Below, one piece after another: positions 23,965 through 35,309 of a stretch of DNA of 64,000 nt. The translations under genes and the position numbers were made by a program. Location of the stretch: the NCBI RefSeq assembly GCF_030272615.1, contig NC_081408.1, positions 607,670,173 through 607,734,172 on the forward strand. Reading direction: 5' to 3'. The number at the start of each line of letters is the position of its first letter. Position 1 is the first letter of the stretch. This DNA comes from Cryptomeria japonica (lineage: Eukaryota > Streptophyta > Pinopsida > Cupressales > Cupressaceae). Under the pieces are notes generated by a model. That model worked only from the letters and a program-made list of their open reading frames with translations, was not told the DNA's origin and did no database searches.

Positions 23965-26047
23965 GAAAGTCTTTAGGGATGTTCATAGCGAGTAAAGCTT
24001 TGTCTAGAATCTCTCTATGAGCAGAAGAGATTTTAAGTAGTTCAAGAATGGATATTTGAGCAGTAGTTTGGTTTAATTCTTCAATAATTTTATAACCAGA
24101 AGAAGATGATGAAGCCAGTTGTTTGGATTTAGTTGTGATTGTATCTAGCTGTTTATTTGAAGAAATCGGTAGGTTTGATGTTGTCAATGGATTTTATGAT
24201 GTTTTATCAAGAGAGAAAGAGCTAGCTCCTTTGAGAGTAACCTTCTTTTGAGAGCGGATTATGACATTTGCAGTTTGCATTCTATTTTGTTTATTTTTTA
24301 CTATGATTGCATTGCAATAGTTAGATTGGGAAGATTTAATCATGTTGATCACATTGTCATTGTTGGTATAGGTGTAATTGACTTTAGCACCTCCCTTGGA
24401 TTTTGAGGAATCACCCTTCTCATAAGAAGGTAGAGGATCTTTGAAGGCTTTATGATCAACATTAGTCATATGGTTTCCAACAACAATTTTCCTAGTATAG
24501 ATGAGGTCTTGAATCTTGTGTTTGAGTTTCATGTAGTTATTTGTTGTATGACCCTTGTTTTGATGATATTCATAGTACTCATTTTCCCTCCAACCTTTAG
24601 GTTTGACCTCAAGATCATATGGATTAGATTTGTTAGGCAATGTGATCAGTTCATTTACCAATAGAGTTTTAAAGTTGACTCATAGGATTCACCCAGAGGA
24701 GTAAAATCACACTTAGGTTTTGAAACCCAAGGTTTCTATTTAAACCGCTCTTTTGATTTCTTAGGTGGATTTTTTGTAGTGCTTCCAGTTGCTTTGAGGG
24801 CTTGTGTTCCACTAGTCAAGTTGAATACTATAGGTTTCCACTCCGTCATTAACAACATTTTTGTTATTATCTTTGGCATAATTCCAGTATTTGTTCTTTT
24901 ATTTGGAACTAGAGCCTTGATGTGTTTCTTTATACAGTGATATATCTCCTTTCCTTATAAGCATGTCTTCCATCTTGAGAGAACTATCCAACATTTTGTT
25001 GAATGAAGGGTATACTTATATTTGGATATTATATTTCAACTCAGGAATTAGATTATTGACAAAGATGTCCATTTTCTCATAATCAAGAATGGGTCATGAA
25101 TACCTAGAGAACCTCTTTCTCCAATGTTGAAGGAAAGTAAGAAAAGGTTCTCCTATCTTCTATTTAGTATTACAAATCTCAATCATTGTGACTGGATGGC
25201 AAATGTTATAAGAGTATTGTTGTAAAAACAATTCAACCAGTTCTTCAAAAGATTTAATTCCTACAGGAAGGCTTGAAAACCATTCCATAGATTATCCTCC
25301 TAAACTTCTTGGAAGGCAGTGCATGAGATAAATCTATTTGTACATGAACTCCATCTATAAGGCACAAAATTCTCAGACATGGTCCTAGGGATATGAGTTT
25401 CCATCATAATTATCAAACTTGGGAATTTATGTTCTGGAAGAAAACAAAGGTATGTAAAGACTCTTGTCAAATGAAAATGGGCAAATCGTATCCAAGGAAT
25501 ATTTCATAGGAGATTTCTCTTTGTCTTTCATTTCCTTAATCTCAGTTTGTAATTCTTGTAATTGTTTTGTCACTAATACTAGTGGAGTATCGTCTTCTTT
25601 AGTGATAAGACTTTCAACATTGTAATCAAGGGGGATTTTAGCTCCTTTGGCCAATTCTAGAAAGTATTCTTCTTTTTCTCGGGCCATGATAATCTTCATC
25701 ATCTTTCTGAAGTCTTTGTCTTTTTGACATTTTTCTATTGTTTCTTCTCCGAGTTTGGGAACTTTAGAATCGGTGGAAGAGGAATCACTGTCATTAGCCT
25801 AGATGCTAAGATCAACATGAGCTTTACATTTATCAGCCTTTTTTCCTTGTCTTCCTTCAAACATATTGGAAGATAAGAATTGATCCAAAAGTGGTTTATT
25901 TGAAGACAAAGGTTTGTCTGAGTTTTGTTGTTCAAAAGATTCATCAAAAACTGGTTGCTCTTGGTAAAAAGGATTGGTTTGCAATGTTAACGTCTCTTCC
26001 TTTTTCTTGTTTTTGTTCTTAGAAGATCTCTTAGTTTGAATAGGCAT
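23965..26047 (-). pseudogene. gypsy-1 gag and spacer
   Basis: ATG at 26047 opens a Lys-rich N-terminus (25799-26047), followed after shifts by 25427-25702. The Retrotrans_gag domain is readable between about 25440 and 24670 with stops: KFPKFDNYDGNSYP..HV, SMEWFSSLP, ELVELFLQQYSYNI. 24194-24661 contains the finger YYEYHQNKGHTTNNYMKLKH, where both Cys positions of the C-x2-H-x4-H-x4-C finger of this gypsy type are Tyr, followed by KIQDLI. 23948-24187 is the Ser-rich spacer; its last codons before copia-3 lead to NIPKDF. Confidence 0.78.
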
Positions 26048-28290
26048 TTACAACCAATGTGAGGGAGTGTCAGATGTGATGCAGATGTCAAGATTAAATC
26101 AAAGCTAGTTACGTGTTTTACCGTAGTGATTAAGAAAGGGGACTAAGACTCAATTTGGTTTCAGGAATGATCTATCTTGTGTAAGACGTGATCTAAGCTA
26201 CCTAGGTTGATTAAGTTTGATAAGAAATTGAATGAACTAGCTAGGAGATAATCAACAAATTCATGCTACACAATGACAACTCGATACACTATCAAGGCCA
26301 TTTATGCTCAAGATTACGATGACCGGATTTATGCTCACTACAGATTGATTAGGAAAGTATGACAGATTTGAAAAGGATGTAAAAATACAAACTTCTAGAT
26401 TGACAGAATCATAGGGTTGTATGACAAAATATGACAACCTAGATGACAAAGACAGTTTCTCATATGAGTTGTTGTTCAAACTCACACATTAGTTTAATGC
26501 TTACTAGACGACAACTTTTCACAGACAAGAATGACTCACATGAAAAATTTCATAAGCTCAAATGACAATCTTTAGAGACCAGAATGATAGTTTAAGTAAG
26601 CCAGAACGACAGGTTAAATAAGCTAGAATGACAAACTAGAAGACTCAGACGATGATTTAGGAAACTCATACAAAAATTTAGATGACTTGGACAATGAATT
26701 AGGAAGATCATACGATAATTATGACCAGAGGCACATTTTTGACAAGGAGACTAAGTTTTTTTTTACAAATAAATTTGATTTTTTGGTTTTTTTGAGTTTT
26801 TCCAATTTTTTTAGAGTTTCAATTTTAGTTTTAGACAAAAAACATAGCAAACACATAAGATCCAAAGTAACATCAAACACAACATGCTAATTCTAAGGAA
26901 ATTGGCTGAGAGAGAAAACCTTTTCTTGCAGACTCAGGTACACACCCAATAGCTAATTAGAATATGGCCACTGAGTCTCATTCAATGGATTCTCAACATT
27001 GTATTAGCCAAATCCAAATGCTAATGGGGGCACGAAATGACAAGTATCTTGGGAGAGTTACTATCTCTCTTGCATAAATATTATACCCCTTTCGAAGGTG
27101 AATCGAGTAGCTGCTAATTTAAAGTTCATAGCAAAGATTTCCATTCAAAATTACCCCTTGATGTCACACAAGCGTGATTGAGGCCTATAGCCTAACAAGG
27201 TACTAAGACAAGTTGTAGTCATGAAAGCATGATTAAGACCGCGAGGATCTACAAAATGCCTAATATGAGAGATCTCAAAAGAGAAAACTCAAATAATCTC
27301 ATCCTTCGAGAATTTAATCCCAAAAGGCCTATTTATTATAGTGAGTTGGAAAGCTTGGGTTTAGTTGTACTCATATGGGTCATTCTCACTAGGTAATTAC
27401 TTTTTCCCACTGTGATAGGCCTGCTAAAAGGTACACAAATCTCAAACTTAGAAAAAAATTCAAGAGTCTAGATTTCTAATTGTCTATGTAGACAAGATAA
27501 TACTTTTCTACCTCTTAGATTATTCTTCAAATAGAAAAGACATATTTGTTCATTAACCAAATAGCAATTTAAGTTCCTAAAAATGAATTAAAGAATACAC
27601 AATATTTGGTCGATTCTCCTTAGGCAACCTACAAACCCAATGCATTCGTAGTCATGTAGTTTTTGATTCTTTGACATGCGTGAGTTTGATTTAACAAATT
27701 CTTTGATAGGTGTTCTGCAAAAAATTAGTTAGGTTGTGAAAATATTAGGCAAACAGAAGACAATTCAGGGTTAGCATTAGTAAAATTCAAAGACAAGTCA
27801 AGAAAAGCCTAAAAAGATACTGTTTATAGAACGAGCAACTCATAAATTTGTACAACAATTAATTTTAGAGCAGAATGAGTATTCTCATAGAGCCGAATGA
27901 TTAAACCCCAAAAGAAAATAAGAAAGTAGAGACTTGTATGATGATTCCCATAGAGTCAAATGAGTATTCCCATAACTCATCCTGTAATGCACAAAAACTT
28001 GTATGACCTTTTCTAGGTTGTATGGACAAAAACTTGAAAAATAAAAGAAAGATCTGCAAGGCCCTAAAATTGAATTTTCGGGCCCCATGGTGGGCATAAA
28101 AAATGTGTGTGTGAAAAGTGGATTTGTATTTGTATCTGAATCTGAATACACAACACTTCAATTAAGTCATTAGATGCATGGTTAGTAAATCAATAATCAA
28201 TAATGAATAATAAAACCATTACAAAGCAACCTATTGCCTTCTAGTAGATGTGAGTTTAATTTTTCTCTCAGATTTTTATATGCAACACCA
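26048..28290 (-). other. gypsy-1 long untranslated leader
   Basis: About 2.2 kb between the LTR and the gag ATG with no sustained ORF. It is AT-rich, with a poly-T patch near 26757-26815 and several spaced, diverged copies of a GAATGACA-like element. Long leaders are known in the Tat/Ogre group of plant gypsy elements. The LTR/leader border near 28290 is a guess: no clear primer site was recognised. Confidence 0.45.
26510..26720. repeat. Degenerate short tandem repeats in the gypsy-1 leader
   Basis: Diverged units of roughly 20-28 bp built around RGAAYGAYAG..TAAGY: AGAATGACTCACATG, AAATGACAATC, AGAATGATAGTTTAAGTAAG, AGAACGACAGGTTAAATAAG, AGAATGACAAACTAG, CAGACGATGATTTAGG. A further pair of GAGTATTCYCATAG-type repeats occurs at about 27875-27990. 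Confidence 0.55.
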
Positions 28291-29091
28291 GTGACTAGAC
28301 GACACCTAAATAAAGGATTTAATCTATATGAGTGTGAAATTGAGCTAAATGGATGCAAGATTAAGCTAGATATGTATGATTAATATAACATGATTTAAGC
28401 AATATGAATGAACATTAAATATGAAATAACTAATATGTAATGTTCTCAATGCACAAAACCTCAATAAGCCTAGAGCAAAAACAACATAATAAAAATAATA
28501 CCCAGGTTATTTTTTAATGAGAGATGAGGGTCTGAATTTATAGAAAATCTAGAGAGAGACCAACAGTCAAGATCGATCAATGATGAACGACATAGATTCT
28601 CCAAGAGGAAGAACAATCCAGGTGAATTGATGTGATTGGCTTCTTTTATCAGCTTTAAAGGAAATTGAACTAATTTTAAGATAAAATCAAAAAAACTGAT
28701 TTTTTGAGATTTTTCAATTTAATTCCATTTTGATTTCTTTTCTCAATTTTTATTTTTATTTTCAAATTAGTTCCTTTTTTCCAAATTAATTCCTTTTTCC
28801 AAATTAATTCCTTTTTAATGATTTAATGGCAAATTGATTTATTAATTAAATGTGCTAGGATATTTAATTATATAAATATGATAATTGATTAAAATGATTT
28901 ACTTGGAATGATTAATTAAATAAATGATTATTTGATTAATATTGAGTGATTTATTTGTCATGTGACATTGATGACTGAGAATTAATTAATTAGGTGCTCA
29001 TGATTTATTTAATTTGCCTTTGGTTAGGACCTTGGTGATGTAATCAAAATTAGGGGCCCATGGTTTAGATGACCATTTTTAGGGTATTACA
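28291..29091 (-). repeat. gypsy-1 5' LTR (inner border uncertain)
   Basis: The - strand LTR begins at 29091 with TGTAATACCCTAAAAATGGT, closely resembling the start of the solo LTR at 33608 (TGTAGACACCCAAAAATGGT). It contains TATAAATTC at 28534-28542. No second copy is present in the window, so the inner end is not defined. Confidence 0.55.
28534..28542 (-). promoter_or_regulatory. Candidate TATA box of gypsy-1 LTR
   Basis: TATAAATTC on the - strand about 550 bp inside the LTR, followed downstream by a run of TCTCATT-type sequence. This is a typical place for the U3/R border. Confidence 0.45.
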
Positions 29092-29361
29092 AAAAGAAGA
29101 CATTGTTCAAGGTAATATGAAACCACTTGCAAAATTTTATAACAAATTTGATGAAGCTGGTTAGAGGATTTTGGAAGAAGCCACTATAATATACCTAAAT
29201 AAATTCAATAAGGCTCTTATAGAAATAATGTCAGAAGTCCCCAAGAGTCTTTATGATGTTTTAGATATGAGAAGGGATCGTGCAAAAGTATAAGAGGAAA
29301 TATTGAGAGAATATGTGCTAGTAAAACTATTCTACATTATAGTTTTAAATGAAATTGACAT
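29092..29361 (+). pseudogene. Orphan coding-like fragment between two retrotransposons
   Basis: One + frame stays readable for about 90 codons with three stops (EDIVQGNMKPLAKFYNKFDE, then RILEEATIIYLNKFNKALIE and EVPKSLYDVLDMRRDRAK). It is bounded on the left by the terminal base of the gypsy-1 LTR and on the right by the copia-2b 3' LTR, whose 5-bp flank here is GACAT. No family recognised; presumably the target into which one of the elements jumped. Confidence 0.4.
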
Positions 29362-30570
29362 TGTTAGATAGTTCAAATAACTATAAGACAACTGAGAGGG
29401 GGGGGGAGGTGAATCAATTGTCATAGATTATCAAAACCTTAAGCAATTAAAACATTAATACTAGAATGATTAATACAAATACCTGAATAGCAGTTAAACC
29501 AATTAAGCATAAACAATAATAACAGAATAAATACCATCCACATGACACCAAGATTTATATGTGGAAAACCCGATAAAGGGAAAAACTATGGTGGGAAACC
29601 TACCCATGGTCAGATAATACTTTTGTAGTAAGTATGTGAATTATAATTGAGGGGAATGCACTTGCAAGAAGGCCAACAACCTAGAGTGCACTACTCATCA
29701 CAAAAGGAGCCTCACTGACTACATAGAAATCTAGACTACAATCCAGAGAAGTGTTGAACTACAAAATATAGCATCTCCTATGCTTGAATACAGTCCTGGT
29801 TAAGCTCAATACAGGAGGACTAAATCCTCTTACATAAACCCAATTTGATCTCCAATGATCGACCAAATCCTCTTCCTAAATGATATTACATTATTCACAC
29901 ATTACATATCCATTTCCCATTCCCATGATTATCTACAATGAGATCTTACATCTATATACAAACCCTTGACCATAAACAATCAGGTCAGCCACCAGAAAAT
30001 AAACCAAATACATAATTATAAAACATGTTGGTTTTAGACTAAACAAATAAAATCCAACACATAAGACATCTCTGAAACACATCAAGAGGCCCAATCCATG
30101 CATTACATTAAACTGGTCCATAACCTAGACCAACTTGGACGCAATATAGGTCCATACGCTACAACAATGATCTCCATCCACCAAGTCTCAAACATGATCA
30201 CCAACAACATCTTGAATCTCCACCAAAAGCTGCACCAACACCACTTATTAATATCATCAAAGATCTTCATCAAAATATTTGCTGGTGAAACCCTTGAGGA
30301 ACCAAAAGCCAAGCTTCCAAGCAAACAAAATAGAATACGATCACTAGATGGAAACCAACTGACTGAATATGAACATGAGTATCATGAATAAGCCAATTCC
30401 ATAACCAACCCATACCATTGTCTATTGAATCATGCTAGATCCAAAACAATAAGAAACTACTCAACCTACCAGGACCAAAAGGGTGTCGGCAAAGCATCCA
30501 AACAACTAGTGTTGGAATCAATGACAAAACATCAATGCAACACATAATCAATTCCACCAAATGGCCAACA
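29362..30570 (-). repeat. copia-2b 3' LTR
   Basis: Runs from TGTTAGATA to GGCCAACA on the + strand (TGTTGGCC to TATCTAACA on the element strand). Homologous to 12535-13697. The eight- or nine-base G-run plus TGAATCA motif is at about 29396-29416. Confidence 0.9.
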
Positions 30571-30583
30571 ATCTTCCCATTTG
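30571..30583 (-). promoter_or_regulatory. copia-2b polypurine tract
   Basis: CCAAATGGGAAGAT on the - strand just before TGTTGGCC. A slightly decayed form of the CCAAAAGGGGAGAT tract seen in copia-3. Confidence 0.75.
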
Positions 30584-31040
30584 GCATTGATGGAAATACT
30601 AGATGTGAAAAACATCTAAGTGCCAAGAAAGGCCAAACAAGACTCCCCCAATGGAAGACAACCAATAATCTCCCATTAAAAAATATAGAAATGATTTTTT
30701 GAAACAAAGACCAAACTCCCCTTATGAATAATATCTCTATAAAGCTCTAAATTATGCATATATCTCTCCCTCTGATGTATACAACTCCTTAAGTTTTTCT
30801 TTTTCACATTAATATCTCTCCCCCTTTGACATCAATTCTAGAAATTTGACATAAATATCAAAGAAAAAACATAAATCACTAAATCACAAAGATGACTACT
30901 CCCCCTGAGTAGTAGCATCCCTTCATTAGTGCTGAAATAAAAAGTATCTCTGATAATGTATAGTAGACTGATGCCAAGCTGCATCAATCAAGTCTCTATC
31001 GAAGGGGTATAAACTCCCAATCTGTCTCTAAAATACTCAA
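30584..31040 (-). other. copia-2b 3' untranslated region
   Basis: About 450 bp between RNase H and the polypurine tract. It contains scattered CTCCCC/GGGGAG patches (about 30660, 30715, 30810, 30898), which on the element strand are short extra purine runs, and no ORF. Confidence 0.6.
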
Positions 31041-31047
31041 ATGATTC

Positions 31048-32452
31048 TTAAGGAAAAGGTTTACTGAAAATATCTCCAATCTTCTCTTTAGTGTTCACAT
31101 AAACTAGTCTAACATTATTTGCTTCCACCTTTTCCTTCAAAAAGTTATACTTGATAGATATGTGGTTTGTCTTAGAATGAAATACTAGATTCTTTGATAT
31201 GTCAATAGCAATAGAGTTATCATAGTTAATAACTATCAGTCCATTACAATCCACCTTTATATTCTTCAACACTTGCTTCACCTATAGAATCTGTGTACAG
31301 TTAGTAGTAGCATCAACATACTCAGCTTCAGTAGTAGATAAAGATGTACATGATTGTTTCTTGTTGATCCATGAAACCAACTTCTTTCCAAGAAAGGAAA
31401 ACTCCATCAAGAGCACTTTTCTGGTCATCAACATCTCCAGCCCAATCAACATCTATATATGCACATAAAGTAAATTTATCATCCTTAGGGTACCACAAAC
31501 CATATTTGGATGTACCTTGCAAGTATCTAAAAATCCTTTTCACCAGACTCTCATGATTTTCTCTAGGATCACATTGAAATCTTGATACAATACAAACATC
31601 ATTCATTATGTCAAGATTAGTTTGAGTCAAATAAAGAAGACCTCCAATCATAAATTTGTATCTTGTAGGATTTATCGGCACGGAAACAACTTTTCTTGTC
31701 AATTTCTCACTTGTAACCATAGGAGTACTTACTAGTTTAGAATCTCCCATACCAAATTTCTTCAAAAATTCCTTAGCATACTTAGTTTGACAGATGAAAA
31801 TACCTTTATCAGTTTGAGTAATCTGCCAACCTAAGAAAAATTTCATTTCCCCAATCATAGACATTTCAAATTCTTTCTCCATATTATTAGAAAATTCCAT
31901 GCATAACTTATCTTCACCTCCAAAAATAATGCCATCAACAAATGCTTTAATAATCAATATATCATCATCAATGATCTTATAATATAAATTACTATCAGCA
32001 TTACCCTTATTAAAACCAAGCTTCAAAAGATATTTATCCAACCTTTCATACCAAGCTCTAGGTGCTTGTTTTAATCCATATAAAGATTTCCTTAACCTGT
32101 AAACCATGTTCGTATCATCTGATAGTGAAAAACAATTAGGTTTCTCAATATAAATGTCATCATCAAGATCCCCATTCAAAAATGCACACCTAACATCCAT
32201 CTGATAAACCTTGTAGTTCCTATAAGCAACATAGGCAAGAAATAATCCTACAGCTTCAATCCTAGCTATTGGTGTAAAAGTCTCTTCATAATCAATTCCT
32301 TCCTTTTGAGAATATCCTTTACAAACCAATCTAGCCTTATTCCTCATAACTTGACCATCCTCATTCAATTTATTCCAAAAAACTCATTTAGTTCCAATAA
32401 CGTTCTTATTTTTAGGTCGGGGAACCAAAGTCCATGTGTTATTTTTCTCAAT
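31048..32452 (-). pseudogene. copia-2b reverse transcriptase and RNase H
   Basis: 31328-32368 is one open frame of 346 codons holding most of [56 protein letters not shown], thumb and the first RNase H motif region (YIDVDWAGDVDDQKS). The active-site box reads FVDGIIF: the second Asp of YVDD is Gly (codon at 31931-31933). RNase H ends at 31048-31281 (IDISKNLVFHSKTNHISIKY, IGDIFSKPF). Long but catalytically dead. Confidence 0.92.
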
Positions 32453-33607
32453 CTAATCTAATTCTTCTTCCATAGCTTTCAACCAATATTCATCTTTACA
32501 TGGCTCAATTACTGATACTGGTTTAACTTGTGAAATTAAACATACCTCATTAGTTGCAAGTCTTCTTCTTCTCATTACTCCATTGTTCTTATCTCCAATG
32601 ATTTGATGTTCTGAATGATTCAATCTCACATACCTAAGAGTCCTCTGACTCTCTCTTTCTCTTCCATGTTCTTCAGTTACTGTAGAATATTTTGATACTG
32701 CTGGAGTAACTGGTTCAACACTTTGTTCTGGTAAAGGTGCTATTGATTCAAATAAAATCATTTCCACTATCGGTTCCTTCTCATAAACTTTGATTTGACC
32801 TCTATTTAGCTCATCCAATTTGACATTAGCATTCTCCACAATTCTCTACAATATCTTGTTATAACGTCTATATGCTTTGCTTTCATTAGAATTACCAAAA
32901 AATATGCTTTCATCACATCTAGGATCAAATTTGCCAATGATATCATCTCTTCTGATATAACATTTACTACCAAATATTCTAAAATACTTAACTGTAGGTG
33001 TATTACCAAGTCATAATTCATAACGTGTTTACCGGTTTCTACTTTGATGTATTCTATTGAATGTATAAACCATTGTGCTCACTACTTCTCTCTAGTATAT
33101 ATGAGGTAGACTAGCTTCCATCATCATTTTTCTAGTAGCATCCAATATAGTTTTGTTCTTCCTTTCCACAAATCCATTCAGCTGAGGTGTGCGGGGAGAA
33201 TAAAATTGTCCTTATACCTTGCTTCTCACAAAATTTATTAAAATCACCGAAGGTGAATTCTCCACCATTATCTAACCTCAAACATTTAATCTTCAATCCT
33301 ATCTCAATTTCCACTTTAGCCTTAAAGATCTTAAACTTTTCAAATGCCTCAGATTTTCTTTTAGAAAAGTAACCCACATCATTCTAGAATAATCATCAAT
33401 GATTAGGATGAAATATCTATCACCTTGAAAAATTTTAACTCTAGAAGGGCCACACAAATCAATATGAATAAGATCAAGAAAATCATTAGATTTTTCTTGT
33501 ATACTCCTAAAAGAGGTTCTGACCTATTTACCCATTTGATATTCTTTACATACCGAATTATAGGGCTTCATAATCTTAGGTATATCTCTAACTGTCTTGA
33601 TTGAATT
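32453..33607 (-). pseudogene. copia-2b integrase, main part
   Basis: 32453-32839 is the integrase C-terminus and connector to RT, with RRRRLATNEVCLISQV and NEYWLKAMEEELD-like ends. 32806-33021 and 33132-33377 are overlapping or shifted pieces of the core (FKAKVEIEIGLKIKCLRLDN, GGEFTFGDFNKFCEKQGIR). The upstream GAG-pre part continues to 33607 and then across the solo LTR at 34945. Several frameshifts. Confidence 0.83.
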
Positions 33608-34293
33608 TGTAGACACCCAAAAATGGTCAACGCTTGCGAAGTCATACTTTAACAATTGCGCATTGCCTCATTTTAGGTTTTTGCGTCGCATTAACATTTC
33701 TCCTATGTCACGCACTTGATTTTTATCATTTGTGAACATCGAGTCATTCTTCTACATTCTTCATTTGTCTCGCCTTTGAATTTGGTCTTGTCGACAACAA
33801 CCTTCAGTCATGATTTTGGTCGATCTTTGTCCTTGTCAATCTTGTCATATTGCGATCGATTCGTCATCGATCCTTGTCCTTTTCAATCATGTCAATTTGG
33901 ATCAATTTGTCATTGTTCCTCGTCAATTGGCGCATCTTCTCAATCAAATTGTCTATCGCATTGGTCATTTATCAATTTAAAATCATGATCGACATTAATT
34001 ATCTTCAATCAGGACCTAATTGTCATTCTCGCATTGCTAATTCGCCTTCTAAGGTTTTATGATTTATTCATTTAACCTAATTTGTCATTTCTTCCTCTAG
34101 GATTACTAAATTATTTATTAATCCTAAGTTTTCTCATTACAATTAAATATTCATTTAATTGGCTAATTATTCCTCTTTGTGAGTGAATTAATTAATAAAT
34201 GAAAAATTATTGATTAATTCACTAATTCTCTAATTTCCTAATTTCTAATTCCAAATTCAATTTCCACCTATTTCTCTCCTAAATTTATGGCAA

Positions 34294-34503
34294 TGACATA
34301 GAAATTTGTCATAGAATATGTCATAAATTGTCATAAAATTCTTGACATAGAAATGTGTCATAGAATTTGTCATTAAATGTCATAAAATGTCATAAATTCT
34401 TGACATAGAAATTTGTCATGAATTGTCATAAGCCTGACATAGAAATTTGTCATGAATTGTCATAAGCCTTGCATAGCAATTTGTCATGGATATGTCATAA
34501 TTT
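34294..34503. repeat. Minisatellite inside the solo LTR
   Basis: Five diverged copies of GACATAGAAATTTGTCAT followed by AGAATATGTCATAAA- or GAATTGTCATAAGCC-like spacers, with variable period (about 32-60 bp). GACA...TGTC gives each core some dyad symmetry. Confidence 0.75.
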
Positions 34504-34571
34504 TGCTATTATTGATTTGAATTTCTATTCGAATCACTATCATGCTAATTTGTTCATTTCTCCAATTCTTC

Positions 34572-34578
34572 TATAAAT
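34572..34578 (+). promoter_or_regulatory. Candidate TATA box in the solo LTR
   Basis: TATAAAT, roughly 370 bp from the LTR 3' end, the only good TATA match on this strand in the element. Confidence 0.4.
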
Positions 34579-34949
34579 TGGATGATTTTCTTCAATCAAA
34601 TCCCTTAAATCCTTAATTTTCATGAGGTCCGAATTTCTATCAAACTACCGAACTTTTGTTTCTAGTACTCTTGAGCTTTTTGCTTTCAATTGTGTGAGCA
34701 CTTGTAGGTGAGATCCACAAACCCATTGAAGAGGAAAGAACAACAATGGAGCCGCATGGAAGAAGTATTCAACTCTACGTCTGGTTTGCATAATTTTACT
34801 CTTGAATGCTTTGTTTTCATACCTCCATTGAATGTGCTTTAGAATTAGGTTCATTTCAATGAGTTTTCTTATGATTGAGCTATCATGTTTAATGTTTTGA
34901 TTTGATCTACTTATCTTGTGATGAATCCTAATTTCTACGCTACAGAATT

Positions 34950-35309
34950 GATCTTCACAATGCAATCAAAACTCACATGACATAGCTTTTTATGCCATAG
35001 ACAGCTTTCATCAATCTATGTAATTAAACGCGCCTTCTCACCAAAATTCAAATGAAATATATTACCTTTTGTCTATGTACTGGTTGCAATCTCCAAACTA
35101 GTTTTGTTAATGATTTTGCATTTTCCATCCTTGAACTCTAGTTGAAATCTCTTATCCACCAATTGTCCTACACTCAAAAGATTATGCCTTAAACCTTCAA
35201 CATAATAAAATTTTTTAGTATTGTTCTTACCATCCAATGATATAGTTCATTTTCCTTTGATCATACATTCTTTGTCATCTCCAAATCTAACCAGATGGCC
35301 ATCAAATTC
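34950..35309 (-). pseudogene. copia-2b GAG-pre-integrase remainder and protease end
   Basis: Continues copia-2b beyond the solo LTR. It matches copia-2a 10880-11230 (NLLSVGQLVDK-like, YYVEGLRHNL region, GKGTISL) with stops. The zinc-binding HisHis-CysCys part of GAG-pre-integrase straddles the insertion. Confidence 0.75.

Larger units (their letters stand above)
13698..29091 (-). mobile_element. Ty3/gypsy element gypsy-1, gag-protease only, split by copia-3
   Basis: The - strand carries, in order, an LTR start TGTAATACCCTAAAAATGGT (ending at 29091), a long non-coding leader, gag (26047 down to about 24194), a Ser/Thr-rich spacer, retropepsin (15047-15767 and beyond) and an acidic C-terminal tail ending near 13933. 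Copia-3 occupies 15768-23964 in the spacer just before protease. No RT, RNase H, integrase or 3' LTR is seen: the left end is cut at copia-2a. The coding part ends with a stop after an acidic tail, as in gypsy-2, so absence of RT may be original rather than due to truncation. Confidence 0.75.
33608..34944 (+). mobile_element. Solo LTR of a gypsy-type element, TSD GAATT
   Basis: A 1337-bp block starting TGTAGACACCC and ending CGCTACA interrupts copia-2b integrase. It is flanked by perfect 5-bp duplications GAATT (33603-33607 and 34945-34949). No coding region or second LTR is inside, so it is a solo LTR left by recombination between the two LTRs of a full element. The start resembles the gypsy-1 LTR start. 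TATAAAT at 34572-34578 suggests + orientation. Confidence 0.9.

Noticed and set aside
15763-23969. A 5-bp target duplication for copia-3
   Set aside because: Flanks AGTTC and GAAAG do not match, and the 5' LTR terminus is altered, so none can be claimed.
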